In this document: piece after piece, positions 34,799 through 44,600 of the stretch
How the letters are laid out: the number at the start of each line of letters is the position of its first letter
Position numbering within the stretch: the stretch's first letter is position 1
NCBI GenBank assembly: GCA_026707225.1
Contig: JAPOXG010000130.1
Coordinates: forward strand, 27,027-91,026
From: Chloroflexota bacterium
GTDB lineage: Bacteria > Chloroflexota > Anaerolineae > Aggregatilineales > Phototrophicaceae
DNA length: 64,000 bases
Direction of reading: 5' to 3'
The notes under the pieces: model-generated
Told to the model about the DNA's origin: nothing
Seen by the model: the letters and a program-made list of their open reading frames with translations, nothing else
Database searches by the model: none
Translations under genes and position numbers: made by a program

Positions 34799-35539
34799 AT
34801 GCCGCACGATGTTGACAAGATAATCGCCGAAATCGAAGCGCGCAGCTATTGCATCATCCCGTCAGTGATCTCGCCGGAAGAGGCGGACGAAGCGCGTGAA
34901 ATCCTCGAAGGTCTGTTGGAGGCCGAGGCGACCGACGCATCGCGCGCAGCCAAGACCCAGCGCGTCGGCGGCATTGCGGTCAAGCACCCGATCTTCGTCG
35001 AGCTCATGGCGCATCCCTTGATCGTCGCCATCTGGAAAAAGTACCTGGACGAAGACGTCATCTGCTCGACCTGGACCGCCAACACCAGTTTCCCCGGCTT
35101 CGGCACATACAAGTGGCATCCGGATTTCCCCTTCCAATGGCTGAATTACCCCTGGCCGGATACGCCGGTAAGCGGGCAGACGATCTGGCTGCTGGATGAC
35201 TTTTCGGTGGAGAATGGCGGCACCGGCATCATGCCCTACAGCCATAAGAAGGGGCATCGTCCGCCGGCCGACATGATCGACAAGTGGCATCCCGATGGCG
35301 AGATCCTCACCGGCGTCCGCGGCAGCGTCATGGTATATCACGGCGCCACCTGGCATACCGCCCGCCCCAACAATAGCGAGGCGCCGCGCAGCGCCCTATT
35401 AGGAATGTATACCCGTCCTTGTTATATTACGCAGGAAGACATGCTGGCGCAGTTGCGATTCATCGCTGAGCCGTCCGAAATCGTGCAGCAGCTGATGGGC
35501 GCCAAGCGTCGCCAGCCGGTCATCATCGCCAATCGCTAG
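34799..35539 (+). CDS. Phytanoyl-CoA dioxygenase family protein C (canonical HxD)
   Basis: A 246-aa Fe(II)/2-oxoglutarate oxygenase. The intact triad is His107-x-Asp109 (YKWHPDFPF) and His176 (TWHTARPN), with Arg187 for 2-oxoglutarate. The frame is open far upstream (to 34442), but that part overlaps the hydrolase gene and carries no homology, so I use the ATG at 34799, which has GGAG 11 bases before it. It is not a close relative of proteins A and B. It may hydroxylate a step of the same unknown pathway. No signal peptide. Confidence 0.87.
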   Translation: MPHDVDKIIAEIEARSYCIIPSVISPEEADEAREILEGLLEAEATDASRAAKTQRVGGIAVKHPIFVELMAHPLIVAIWKKYLDEDVICSTWTANTSFPGFGTYKWHPDFPFQWLNYPWPDTPVSGQTIWLLDDFSVENGGTGIMPYSHKKGHRPPADMIDKWHPDGEILTGVRGSVMVYHGATWHTARPNNSEAPRSALLGMYTRPCYITQEDMLAQLRFIAEPSEIVQQLMGAKRRQPVIIANR

Positions 35540-35665
35540 TTTGAGATCGGCAGCTATCGGGAGACGAATAAAATCTAAAGCAGGGACTGTGAGGAGGACT
35601 TATCGGCAATTCCTTTAATTGAGAGGTATGATGGCGTAGCAAGACGCAAACATAAGGAGAACGAT

Positions 35666-37354
35666 ATGTTTTATGCGAAACGTGTACTGCTAATCTCAGT
35701 TCTGGCGCTGGCGCTGGTCTCAGTATTGAGCCTCGCCGTCGCCCAAGATGAGGAACTGGTCTTTGGCGACCTGCCGCGCAGCGAGACCTTCATCGTCGCC
35801 TCGCAGGCGCCGCACAATGATGTCTGGGACAGCTTCAATTACTATCAAGCCGGCACCTACAACAACGCCACCGGTTACGCCAATGTGGTTCATGAGCCGG
35901 CTTTCATCACCGCCAACGGCTTTTACCCCTGGCTGGCGCAATCTTGGGAATACAATGAAGACGGCACGGAGATGACGCTGGTCATTACCGAAGGCGCCAA
36001 TTGGAACGACGGCGCGCCCCTGACGATGGATGACTGGCTCTTCACCTTGCAATACAACAAAGACCACGCTGACAAGGGCATTTCCTGGTCGGGGTTCTTG
36101 GCGAACGTCGAATGGAGCGCCGAGGGCAGCAGTATCACATTCACGCTGCCGGACACCAACTGGCGCTTCCACTACAACTTCGGCGGCCTCGGCACATTCA
36201 GCCCCATTCCCAAGCACGTGTGGGAAGGTCAGGATCCAACCACATTCAAGAATCCGAATGCGGTCCATTCCGGTCCCTACCGCCTGGTCAGCAGCAACCC
36301 CGACACGCGCACGACGATTTGGGAGCGGCGCGATGACTACTGGGATCCGGACCGGTTGCCGGCGCCGAAGTATCAAGTCTGGCTGAAGCGGCCCGAAGCT
36401 GATGTGGCGGTCTTCGAATGGGAAGAGGGCAACTTTGATTTGGGGCGGATGCCTTTCAGCGTAATGACCCGGATCATGAGCTCGAATCCGCATATCAAAC
36501 CGCTGGTGCATCAGGACCCCTGTCCGCGCGCGCTCATCTTCAATACGCTAAATCCGCCGCTGGATGACAAGCTCTTCCGGCGCGCTTTGGGTCTGCTGCT
36601 GAATCGACAAGCGGTGGCTAACCTGGCGAATGTACCCGGCTATGTAACGCCGGTGCTTTGGCCGAATCTGGGCGAGCCTGACGAACGCTACTACGATGCG
36701 GCGGCGGCTGAAGAATTCCAGGTGACCACCTTTGATCCCGAAGCGGCAGCAGCGCTGCTGGATGAAGCCGGTTATCCGCTGGTGGACGGGGCGCGCGTCA
36801 ATAAGGACGGCGAGCCTATTTCGCTTGACGCGCTCTACATCGATATCGGCAACCCAGCCTGGACGGTCTGGTCTTGGCTGCTGGCTGAACAAGCGGAGTT
36901 GGTCGGCATCGAGATCAATCCGCGTCTGCTTGATATTCCGACCTTCTTTACGCAGTTGCCCAACGGCGAATTTGACATCGTTTTCCGCTGGTTCTGCGGC
37001 AACCTGCCCGGCGACCCCGTGCAAATGTTTGATGGCTTGCATTCTGACAATGCCGTGCCAATCGGCGAGCGCGCGGGTGGCGTCCCGGGCCGTTACAGCA
37101 ACCCGGATATGGATGCGCTCATTGAGCAGATTAGAACCGCTGACCCGGCCTCCGAAGAAGCGCAATCGCTCTTCCGGCAGGCTTATCGAATCTGGGCCGA
37201 GGATGCGCCTTACGTGACGCTGTTCGGCGAGAACGAAGGCGTTGTCTTCAACAGCCAGTACTGGACGGGCTTGGCCGTGGGCCAGCCTTGGGTGCACTGG
37301 ACGCCGGCGGCGCGCCAGATCATCGACTTCCTGGAACCGGCCGGTGATATGTAG
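35666..37354 (+). CDS. ABC transporter substrate-binding protein, family 5 (Opp/Dpp type)
   Basis: A 562-aa exported binding protein. The signal peptide covers residues 1-27 (ending SLAVAQ), and there is no lipobox Cys, so it may be held by other means. The mature part shows the family 5 pattern (EPAFITANGFYPWLAQSWEYN, NDGAPLTMDDWLFTLQYN). AAGGAG stands 6 bases before the ATG. It heads a five-gene importer operon that ends with a GH2 beta-mannosidase-like gene. Family 5 proteins bind peptides or, in many Thermotogae and Chloroflexota, beta-linked oligosaccharides. The glycosidase next to it favours manno-oligosaccharides; this is inferred. Confidence 0.92.
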   Translation: MFYAKRVLLISVLALALVSVLSLAVAQDEELVFGDLPRSETFIVASQAPHNDVWDSFNYYQAGTYNNATGYANVVHEPAFITANGFYPWLAQSWEYNEDGTEMTLVITEGANWNDGAPLTMDDWLFTLQYNKDHADKGISWSGFLANVEWSAEGSSITFTLPDTNWRFHYNFGGLGTFSPIPKHVWEGQDPTTFKNPNAVHSGPYRLVSSNPDTRTTIWERRDDYWDPDRLPAPKYQVWLKRPEADVAVFEWEEGNFDLGRMPFSVMTRIMSSNPHIKPLVHQDPCPRALIFNTLNPPLDDKLFRRALGLLLNRQAVANLANVPGYVTPVLWPNLGEPDERYYDAAAAEEFQVTTFDPEAAAALLDEAGYPLVDGARVNKDGEPISLDALYIDIGNPAWTVWSWLLAEQAELVGIEINPRLLDIPTFFTQLPNGEFDIVFRWFCGNLPGDPVQMFDGLHSDNAVPIGERAGGVPGRYSNPDMDALIEQIRTADPASEEAQSLFRQAYRIWAEDAPYVTLFGENEGVVFNSQYWTGLAVGQPWVHWTPAARQIIDFLEPAGDM

Positions 37355-37380
37355 CGCATTCTCGCTTGCAACTCACATTC

Positions 37381-37530
37381 TGTAGGGGCGACCTACCAGG
37401 TCGCCCTCCCGCTAAATTACAAAGCGTAGGGGCGAACCAGCAGGCCGACAGACATAGCGTAAAATGTAGGGGCGAGACTTGTCTCGCCCACCGCAACACA
37501 AGAACCGTATGGGCGAGCTTAGCATCGCTC
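37381..37530. repeat. Cluster of four GGGCGA-type hairpins between binding-protein and permease genes
   Basis: 37386-37406 pairs GGGCGACC with GGTCGCCC; 37470-37489 pairs GGGCGAGAC with GTCTCGCCC across a 2-base loop; 37425-37449 and 37506-37534 are decayed copies. Three of the four start with GTAGGGGCGA in plus orientation. They fill most of the 187-base gap. Confidence 0.85.
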
Positions 37531-37541
37531 GCTAATTCACC

Positions 37542-38621
37542 ATGACCCCGAACCCATCCTCGCGCGCAGCAGAACCAAACGCAGACCAGCAGCGGGCCGC
37601 ACGGCGCGAAGTCTTCCAGTACGCTGTACGCCGCTTCGGCGTCTACCTGTTCACGCTTTGGGCCGCCATCACCGTCGCCTTCTTCATCTTTCGCCTGGTG
37701 CCAGGCGACCCGATGAATATTCTGCTCGGCAATTTGACGCGCGCCGAGGGGCGCCAGCGGGATGCGGCGGAGCAAGAAGTCATCATCGCTCGCTATCGTC
37801 AGATCTTCGGCGTTGATGATCCCTTACCGCTGCAGTACCTCAATTATCTGCGCAAGGCGTTCCTTGGCGGGCTCGACCTGGGTCCGTCTTTCGTCGAATA
37901 CCCGGCGCCGACGAGGGACCTGGTCTTCCGGCGCATGCCCTGGACGATCGGCATTTTCACCACATCGGTTCTCCTCGCCTGGTTTATCGGCACGGGCTTG
38001 GGCGCGCTCATCGGCTGGCTGCAGCGCAGTCAACTGTCGAAGCTGGCGGTCGTGATTTCTACGCTGCTGCAGATCACGCCGGTTTATCTGGTCGCCCTGG
38101 GTCTGATCATCTACGTCGGCTACACCTGGCGCATATTGCCCGCCGGCGGTCCCTACGCCCGCCATTTGCAGCCGGAATGGACCTGGGAATTCATCAGCAG
38201 TCTTTTGACCCACGCCATCTTGCCGATGCTCTCCAACATCATCGTCATCGGCGCCGGCTTCACCCTGGGCATGCGCGCCCTGATGATCAGCGTATTGGGC
38301 GAGGACTATCTGACCTTCGCGCGCGCCAAGGGCTTGTCGCCCTTCACAGTGCTCAAGGACTACGCCTTCCGCAACGCGCTGATCCCGCAGGTGACGGCGC
38401 TGGCCATCATCGTCGGCGCGACGCTGAACGGGACTTTCATCATCGAAGTGCTATTCCAACTGCCCGGCCTGGGCACACTCTTCGTGCAGGCCATGGGCCT
38501 GCGCGATTTCAATACGATGCAGGCGGTTGTTCTCTTCTCCATCTTCGCCGTCCTGACGCTGACGCTGATCGTCGACTTGGCGCTTCCTCTGCTTGATCCG
38601 CGCATTCGGAGGCTGGCATGA
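37542..38621 (+). CDS. ABC transporter permease (DppB/OppB type)
   Basis: A 359-aa inner-membrane protein with a first helix near residues 35-55 (AITVAFFIFRLVPGDP) and about five more. The RLVPGDP motif and the long periplasmic loop before helix 2 are typical of the first permease of peptide-type importers. The EAA-like loop toward the ATPase is in the segment LGEDYLTFARAKGLSPF. No strong ribosome site is visible before the ATG. The stop overlaps the next start by 4 bases. The gap to the binding-protein gene holds four hairpins that could reduce read-through. Confidence 0.92.
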   Translation: MTPNPSSRAAEPNADQQRAARREVFQYAVRRFGVYLFTLWAAITVAFFIFRLVPGDPMNILLGNLTRAEGRQRDAAEQEVIIARYRQIFGVDDPLPLQYLNYLRKAFLGGLDLGPSFVEYPAPTRDLVFRRMPWTIGIFTTSVLLAWFIGTGLGALIGWLQRSQLSKLAVVISTLLQITPVYLVALGLIIYVGYTWRILPAGGPYARHLQPEWTWEFISSLLTHAILPMLSNIIVIGAGFTLGMRALMISVLGEDYLTFARAKGLSPFTVLKDYAFRNALIPQVTALAIIVGATLNGTFIIEVLFQLPGLGTLFVQAMGLRDFNTMQAVVLFSIFAVLTLTLIVDLALPLLDPRIRRLA

Positions 38622-39469
38622 GGAATCCCAGCATCATCATCGGTCTCATCATGTTGACATTGATGGTATTGGTTGCCCTGGCCGGTCCCGCGTTCGTCAG
38701 CCAAACGCTATTTCCCGGCGAGCGACCGGGCATGCGCGGCAGCTACCGCCCCTATCAACTGGATTCGGTCGAACACCCCATCGGCACCGACGGCGACGGG
38801 CGCGACGGGTTGATGGTGTTCGTGTCCAGCATCTGGCCATCGTTGCAAATTGGCTTAATCGCTGGCGCGACTTCCACGGGGCTGGGCGTCGTGATCGGCT
38901 TTCTGGCCGGTTACGCTCGCGGGCGGCTGGATACGCTCGCGCGCATCCTGATCGACATGGTGCTGGTGATCCCGACGCTGCCGCTGCTTCTGATGCTGGC
39001 AGCTTACATCGAGCGTTGGGACCTGTACAAGCTGTCGTTGATACTCGGGATTTTCGGCTGGTCCTTTGTGGCGCGCGTTATTCGGCCACAGGTGCAGAGC
39101 CTGCGCGAACGCAGCTATGTCGATCTGGCGGTGCTCTCGGGCGAGAATCCTCTGGAGATCATCTTTCTGGAATTGCTTCCGCCGCTGCTGCCTTATATCG
39201 GCTACGTCTTTTCTTTGAGCATTGTCGGCTCCATGCTGGCTGAAGCCGGCTTGCAGATCATCGGCTTGGGCGCGGGCGGCTTGCCGACGCTCGGCTTTAT
39301 GATCGCCAAGGGCTTCCGCGAGAGCGTCATCGCGATCGGCTTGCTGGGCCAGATGCTGCTGCCGGCCGGCGCCTTGATTTATGTCTTTCTGGCGCTGAAT
39401 CTGATCAACACCGGGCTGGATGAAGTCTTCAATCCTCGCTTGAAGACAACGATTGAAGGCGGCGACTGA
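38618..39469 (+). CDS. ABC transporter permease (DppC/OppC type)
   Basis: A 283-aa membrane protein, the second permease of the importer. The N-terminal helix is IIIGLIMLTLMVLVALAG, followed by a loop with HPIGTDGDGRDGL, the conserved GTD motif of DppC proteins. The ATPase-contact loop is RSYVDLAVLSGENPLEII. ATGA overlap with the first permease and TGATG overlap with the next ATPase gene show translational coupling. Confidence 0.92.
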   Translation: MRNPSIIIGLIMLTLMVLVALAGPAFVSQTLFPGERPGMRGSYRPYQLDSVEHPIGTDGDGRDGLMVFVSSIWPSLQIGLIAGATSTGLGVVIGFLAGYARGRLDTLARILIDMVLVIPTLPLLLMLAAYIERWDLYKLSLILGIFGWSFVARVIRPQVQSLRERSYVDLAVLSGENPLEIIFLELLPPLLPYIGYVFSLSIVGSMLAEAGLQIIGLGAGGLPTLGFMIAKGFRESVIAIGLLGQMLLPAGALIYVFLALNLINTGLDEVFNPRLKTTIEGGD

Positions 39470-40452
39470 TGACGGCGTTGCTGGAAATCCGCGGGCTGTC
39501 GGCCGGTTTGCAGGGTCGCCGCTCGGTCACGCAGGTGGTCAGCGAAGTTGATCTCGATGTGGAGGCGGGCGAGATCCTCGGCGTGGTTGGCGAATCCGGC
39601 TGCGGCAAGAGCACCTTGGCGACCGCCATCATGAGGCTGCTGACGCCGCCGCAAGTTCTGCAATCCGGCTCCATCAACTTGCGGCTAAGAGACGGCAAGT
39701 CCGTTGATTTGCTGGCGCTCTCTGACACCGCACTGCGCCAATTGCGCTGGCGGCACTTTTCTTACATCCCACAGGGTTCCATGAATTCCTTAAATCCGGT
39801 ACTGCGGGTCGGGCGCCAGATGATGGACACGCTGATACAGCACGGTCTCTCGAGCGACGAAGCGCTCGCCCGTTCGCTCGAAGCCCTCGAGTTGGTCAAT
39901 TTGGAGCCCAAGCTTTTGGAGAGTTATCCGCATGAGTTGAGCGGCGGCATGCGCCAAAGGGTCATCATTGCGGCGGCGGTGAGCTTGCAACCAGCCTTAA
40001 TCGTGGCTGATGAATTGACGACCGCGCTGGATGTGGTCACGCAGCGGCAGATCCTGCAAGAATTGGCCGGCATCCGCGATGAGCTGGGCGCGACGATCAT
40101 TCTCATCACGCACGACATGGGTGTGGTCGCCCAGATCGCCGACCGCGTCGCCGTCATGTACGCCGGCAAGATCGCCGAGCTGGGCACGGTGAATGACATC
40201 TTCGAGGCGCCGCGCCATCCCTACTCGCAAGGCTTGATCGGCTCCATCCCGCGCGAGAGCGGTCAACGGGTCGAGGGCTTGCCTGGCGAAGCGCCAAGCC
40301 CCTGGAATTATCCGGCCGGCTGTCGTTTTCATCCGCGCTGCCCCAAGATCTTCGAGCCATGCAGCGAGCAGGCGCCCCTTTTGCTGGCGCAGGAGCCCGA
40401 CCGCTGGACGTCTTGTCACTTGTACGATGCCGAGGTCGCCGCCGATGCCTGA
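39469..40452 (+). CDS. ABC transporter ATP-binding protein (DppD/OppD type)
   Basis: A 327-aa ATPase. Walker A is GESGCGKST at 41-49, the signature LSGGMRQR is near 155, and Walker B LIVADELTTALD is near 175. The C-terminal oligopeptide-transporter extension has CRFHPRCPKIFEPC, whose four cysteines resemble the [4Fe-4S] or structural motif seen in many OppD/DppD proteins. It forms a heterodimer with the next gene product. The ATG overlaps the previous stop by one base. Confidence 0.93.
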   Translation: MTALLEIRGLSAGLQGRRSVTQVVSEVDLDVEAGEILGVVGESGCGKSTLATAIMRLLTPPQVLQSGSINLRLRDGKSVDLLALSDTALRQLRWRHFSYIPQGSMNSLNPVLRVGRQMMDTLIQHGLSSDEALARSLEALELVNLEPKLLESYPHELSGGMRQRVIIAAAVSLQPALIVADELTTALDVVTQRQILQELAGIRDELGATIILITHDMGVVAQIADRVAVMYAGKIAELGTVNDIFEAPRHPYSQGLIGSIPRESGQRVEGLPGEAPSPWNYPAGCRFHPRCPKIFEPCSEQAPLLLAQEPDRWTSCHLYDAEVAADA

Positions 40453-41452
40453 TCTCTTGGTGGTGGAGAAGCTGCGCCAAGTATTCGGCGGGCGCAACCA
40501 GACCTTTGCCGTTGACGATGTTTCCTTTCGCATACCAGCCGAGCCGACGATCGTCAGCCTGGTTGGCGAGAGCGGCAGCGGCAAGTCGACGATCGCCCGT
40601 ATCATCTTGGGCTTGCTCAAGCCGACGGCCGGGCGCGTTCTCTATGACGGCGCCGATATATTCAGCCCCGGTCGCGAGTGGAATCGCAAATTCCGCAGCG
40701 AGGTGCAGGCGGTATTCCAGGATCCTTACAGCGTTTACAACCCGGTATATCGAGCGGAGCGCGTGCTGAAGCTGGTCATCCGCAAGTTCCGGCTGGCCAA
40801 GACCAAGGCGGAAGCGCAAGCGCTGATGGATGAGGCGCTGCGGGCGGTCGACCTGCGTCCGGAAGAAGTGTTGGATCGGCATCCCCATCAGCTGAGCGGC
40901 GGGCAGCGCCAGCGCTTGATGCTGGCTCGCGTGTACTTGATGCGGCCGCGCTTCATTGTCGCAGACGAACCGGTATCCATGATCGACGCCGGCATGCGCG
41001 CTTCCTTCCTGAATATCCTGCTGGATTTCCGCGACCGGCACGGAATATCTACCCTGTTCATCACCCATGATCTGTCGACGGCGATGTATCTCGGTGGCGA
41101 GATTATTGTGCTTTACCAGGGACGCATCATGGAACAAGGCGCGACCCAGTCGGTGATGAAAGCGCCGATGCATCCCTACGCCCAGCTGCTCATCAGCTCG
41201 ATTCCGACGCCGGATCCACGCCAGCGCTGGGAGGAGGATCTGTCCGCCGCGCCCCTAGCTGAAATTGGGGAGATCGGAGAGGTCGGAGCTTTCGGGGCGG
41301 CCAGCGCAAGCAATCGCGGCCGCTGTCTCTTCGCCAATCGCTGCCCGCAAGTCATGGATCGCTGCTGGCGCGCGCGCCCCGCTTTGCAAGCGCCTTATGA
41401 AGCTGACAAGTCGGCCGCCGAGCGCGAGGTCGCCTGCTATCTTTATGATTGA
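40445..41452 (+). CDS. ABC transporter ATP-binding protein (DppF/OppF type)
   Basis: A 335-aa ATPase with Walker A GESGSGKST at 41-49, signature LSGGQRQR, and Walker B FIVADEPVSMID. The C-terminal cysteine motif is CLFANRCPQVMDRC. The ATG at 40445 has GAGG 9 bases upstream and overlaps the previous stop by 8 bases; an ATG at 40427 is also in frame. The binding site residue after Walker B is Ser-Met where Ser-Ala or Ser-Ala-Leu is more usual. It completes the importer. Confidence 0.92.
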   Translation: MPDLLVVEKLRQVFGGRNQTFAVDDVSFRIPAEPTIVSLVGESGSGKSTIARIILGLLKPTAGRVLYDGADIFSPGREWNRKFRSEVQAVFQDPYSVYNPVYRAERVLKLVIRKFRLAKTKAEAQALMDEALRAVDLRPEEVLDRHPHQLSGGQRQRLMLARVYLMRPRFIVADEPVSMIDAGMRASFLNILLDFRDRHGISTLFITHDLSTAMYLGGEIIVLYQGRIMEQGATQSVMKAPMHPYAQLLISSIPTPDPRQRWEEDLSAAPLAEIGEIGEVGAFGAASASNRGRCLFANRCPQVMDRCWRARPALQAPYEADKSAAEREVACYLYD

Positions 41453-41475
41453 TCGCCGCCGGCCGAACAGGAAAT

Positions 41476-41603
41476 GGTGGGGCGAGCCATTGCATCGCCC
41501 GTCGCCATATATGTCTCATACAGGCGGGCGATTCACAGAATCGCCCATACAAGGTTCTCAAAAGATGTGATTTCGTAGGGGCGAGCCGGCGGCTCGCCCC
41601 TAC
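41476..41603. repeat. Three GGGCGA-type hairpins before the GH2 gene, one with a perfect 13-bp stem
   Basis: 41480-41500 (GGGCGA...TCGCCC) has a decayed inner stem. 41526-41546 pairs GGGCGATTC with GAATCGCCC across aca. 41575-41603 pairs GTAGGGGCGAGCC with GGCTCGCCCCTAC across ggc, the longest perfect stem in the window. They lie in the 201-base gap between importer and glycosidase genes. Confidence 0.9.
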
Positions 41604-41653
41604 AAGATATGCTAAGCATTTCGGTTCAATGGTTGATGGCGAGCGGGAATACG

Positions 41654-44600
41654 ATGAATACAATTTCACTGAGCGGTTCGGACTGGTTCATTCGCGAAGA
41701 CGCCGACGGCAGTGGCGAAGCGGAAGGTTTGCACTCGGCAGATTTGGGGACCCCCGGCTGGATCCCCGCCACCGTGCCGGGCAATATTCAGGCGGACCTG
41801 GAAGCGGCGCATGCACTGAAGCCGCTCTGGTACGGCGCTGGCGACCCGCGATTGGCGGACGTGGCGCAGAAAGACTGGTGGTATCGGCGGGATTTCGCTG
41901 TGCCGCGGGAATTCGCCAATAAGCGCCTCAGACTCGTGTTCGACGGCGTCGATTACGCCTGCGATGTCTGGCTGAACGGCCAGCTTCTGGGCGCGAATGC
42001 CGGCATGTTCCGCCGCTTCGGCTTCGATGTCGCCGGCATCATCAAGCCGGGCGAGCGCAATCGCCTGGCTGTCAAGATCGAGCGCATACCGGCCGAACTT
42101 GCGCATATCCTGGCCGCCTCGGATGGCGCCATGAGCGGCGGCGGCGAAGATTACCCGCGAGAGTGGGGTCCCGATTTTTTCGTCGTCGGCATCAACCAGA
42201 CCCGGCAGCTGCTGAAAGACTTGAAAAGCCCGACCAATTACGGCTGGGACTGGGGCGTGAATGTCTATACGCTCGGCATTTGGCAGGAGGCGCGCCTGGA
42301 AGCGGGGGGGGACGCCCGCATCGAGTGGCTGCAAGTCAACACGGAACTGAGCGGCGATCAGCGCGCGGCAGCGGTCAAAGTCAAGCTGGAGATCGACAGC
42401 CTGCGCGGGCTGGATGTCACCGCCGCCATTACTGTCCAGGGGCATGGGGTAAATCTGGCCGCAAATGCGCCAGCCGCTCTGCGTCAAGGTGACAACAGTG
42501 TCGAGTTGGAGCTAGCCTTGCCTGACCCGGCGCTGTGGTGGCCCCGGGGCCAGGGCGAGCAGCCCCTTTACACGCTGGAGGCGCGGCTGCTGGAGGCGGA
42601 AAGCGACGCATTGCTGGACAGGCGCTCAACCTGCTTTGCTGTGCGCGATATCCGCTGGGAACAGGTGGAAGGCGCGCCCGCTGATTTTATCAACCCCTAC
42701 CAACTGGTCATCAATGGACGACCGGTGCGCATGATCGGCTCGAATATCCTGCCGCCGGATCTGCTCTTCGGGCGCATGGATGAGCGCGGTCCGCGGCTCA
42801 TCCGGCTGGCGGCGGCGGCCGGCATGAATACCTTGCGCGTCTGGGGCGGCGGCGTCTTCCCGAGCGAAGCCATGCTCGACCTGGCTGACGAATTGGGCGT
42901 CATGCTATCGCAGGAATTCCCCATGTCGAGCTGCCGCCCGGAGACCGACGCCGTCTTCCTGGGCAATCTCGAGCGGACGATTCGCCAACTGGTCAAGCGC
43001 TATCGCAATCACCCCTGCATCATCGAATGGACCGGCGGCAATGAGATGTGGTGGTATCAGGGCGATGACCACGCCGCGCTGCATCTGCTGGAGCGCATCG
43101 TCGCCGAGGAGGACGACCGCCTGTTCCGCGCCACCTGCCCCATCCAGGGCGCGCGCCACAGTCCCTGGCATTACGACCCCGAAACGCATTACGCGCACTA
43201 CGATGACGATCAGCTGATGGATACGGGCTGGCGTCGGGGAGAAAACAAGCTGATGCGCTACGGCGAGTTCGGTTGTCACTCCATCGCCAACCTGGAGGTC
43301 TGGCAGCGCGAAATTCCGCCGGCCGATCACTGGCCCGCTTATGACGAGGATAATCCGGTGCTCATTCGCAAGAATGTTGTGCAGGCGGTATTCACCAAAG
43401 AGCATTGGCTGATGAAATCCATCCTAGAGTCACTCTTTGGGCGCGTCGAAACGCTGGAGGCGCTGGTGGAAGCAGGCCAATATCTGGGCGCGCACGGGCT
43501 GCGTTACGCGGTGGACGCTTTGCGGCGCCGGGGCAGACGCATCGGCGGCATCACCAGCTGGGTATTCAACGAGCCCTGGCCCAATGGCGGCGGACCCTAT
43601 CTGGTCGATTATGACGGTCGGCCCCTGATGACCTACGATTTCCAGAAGCAGGCATTGGCGCCCCTCAGTCTGTCGCTGAAACATGAATCCAACCTGTACG
43701 ACCCTCGCACCGGGCTGGATGTGGAATTGTGGCTGGTCAGCGACGCGCCTGAACCGGCTGCTGATCTTCACTGGCGCTGGCTCTTGCGCGGCGCCGACGG
43801 CCAGGCGCTGGCGCGGGACGAGGGCAGCGCGATGATTCAGCCGTTGGAGGCGCTGAAGCTGGGCGCGATCCGATCCGGACCACTCGCTGAAATGGCGCAT
43901 GGCTTGCTCTTCGTCGAACTGCAGCTTCACGACGGGGATGGACGGCTGCTATCAGAACGGCTGCATATATTCGGCTCGGCGGATTCGCCGGCGCCCCTGG
44001 CCGGTCTGGTATCCGGCGCTGTTCCCGGTCCGGCGCGAACATCCCTGGAGGCGCGTATTCGCTCAGCGCAGCGGGCGGACCAGCGCGAAAGCCTTCGCAT
44101 TGAACTGACCAACACGGGAGAAATGACAGCGCTTTTCTGCGAGCCGCATCCTCAACTCGCCTACCGCACCGACCTCGACATCGAGGACAATCACGCTTTC
44201 ATCCCGCCCGGCGAGGCGCGCCTCATCACGATTTACGCGCCCGTCAATTCGCAATCCGGTCTTACGCTGGCGCAGACCGGCTGGCGCATATCCTGCTGGA
44301 ACGCCGACGAGGTCCTGATTGAGCCAAGCGCCGATGTGCTTTTCTCGATCGGAAGACTAGATGCGATGACCCGCGAGTTTGCCGGCTACGACGACATTTC
44401 GCGAATCCAGCAAATTAACGACCTTGAGATTGAAGCAATTCGACCTGATCCAGCGGCATTGCCCCTATTGTTGAGGAGGGGCCGGCGCCTTCGATTCGTC
44501 TTTGATGTGCCACCGGGCGTTGCGGGACCCGCCCGCCTGCGCTTGCATACCGCTGATCAGGCGCGGTCCAATGCCCCGCTGATTGAGGCGACGTTGAACG

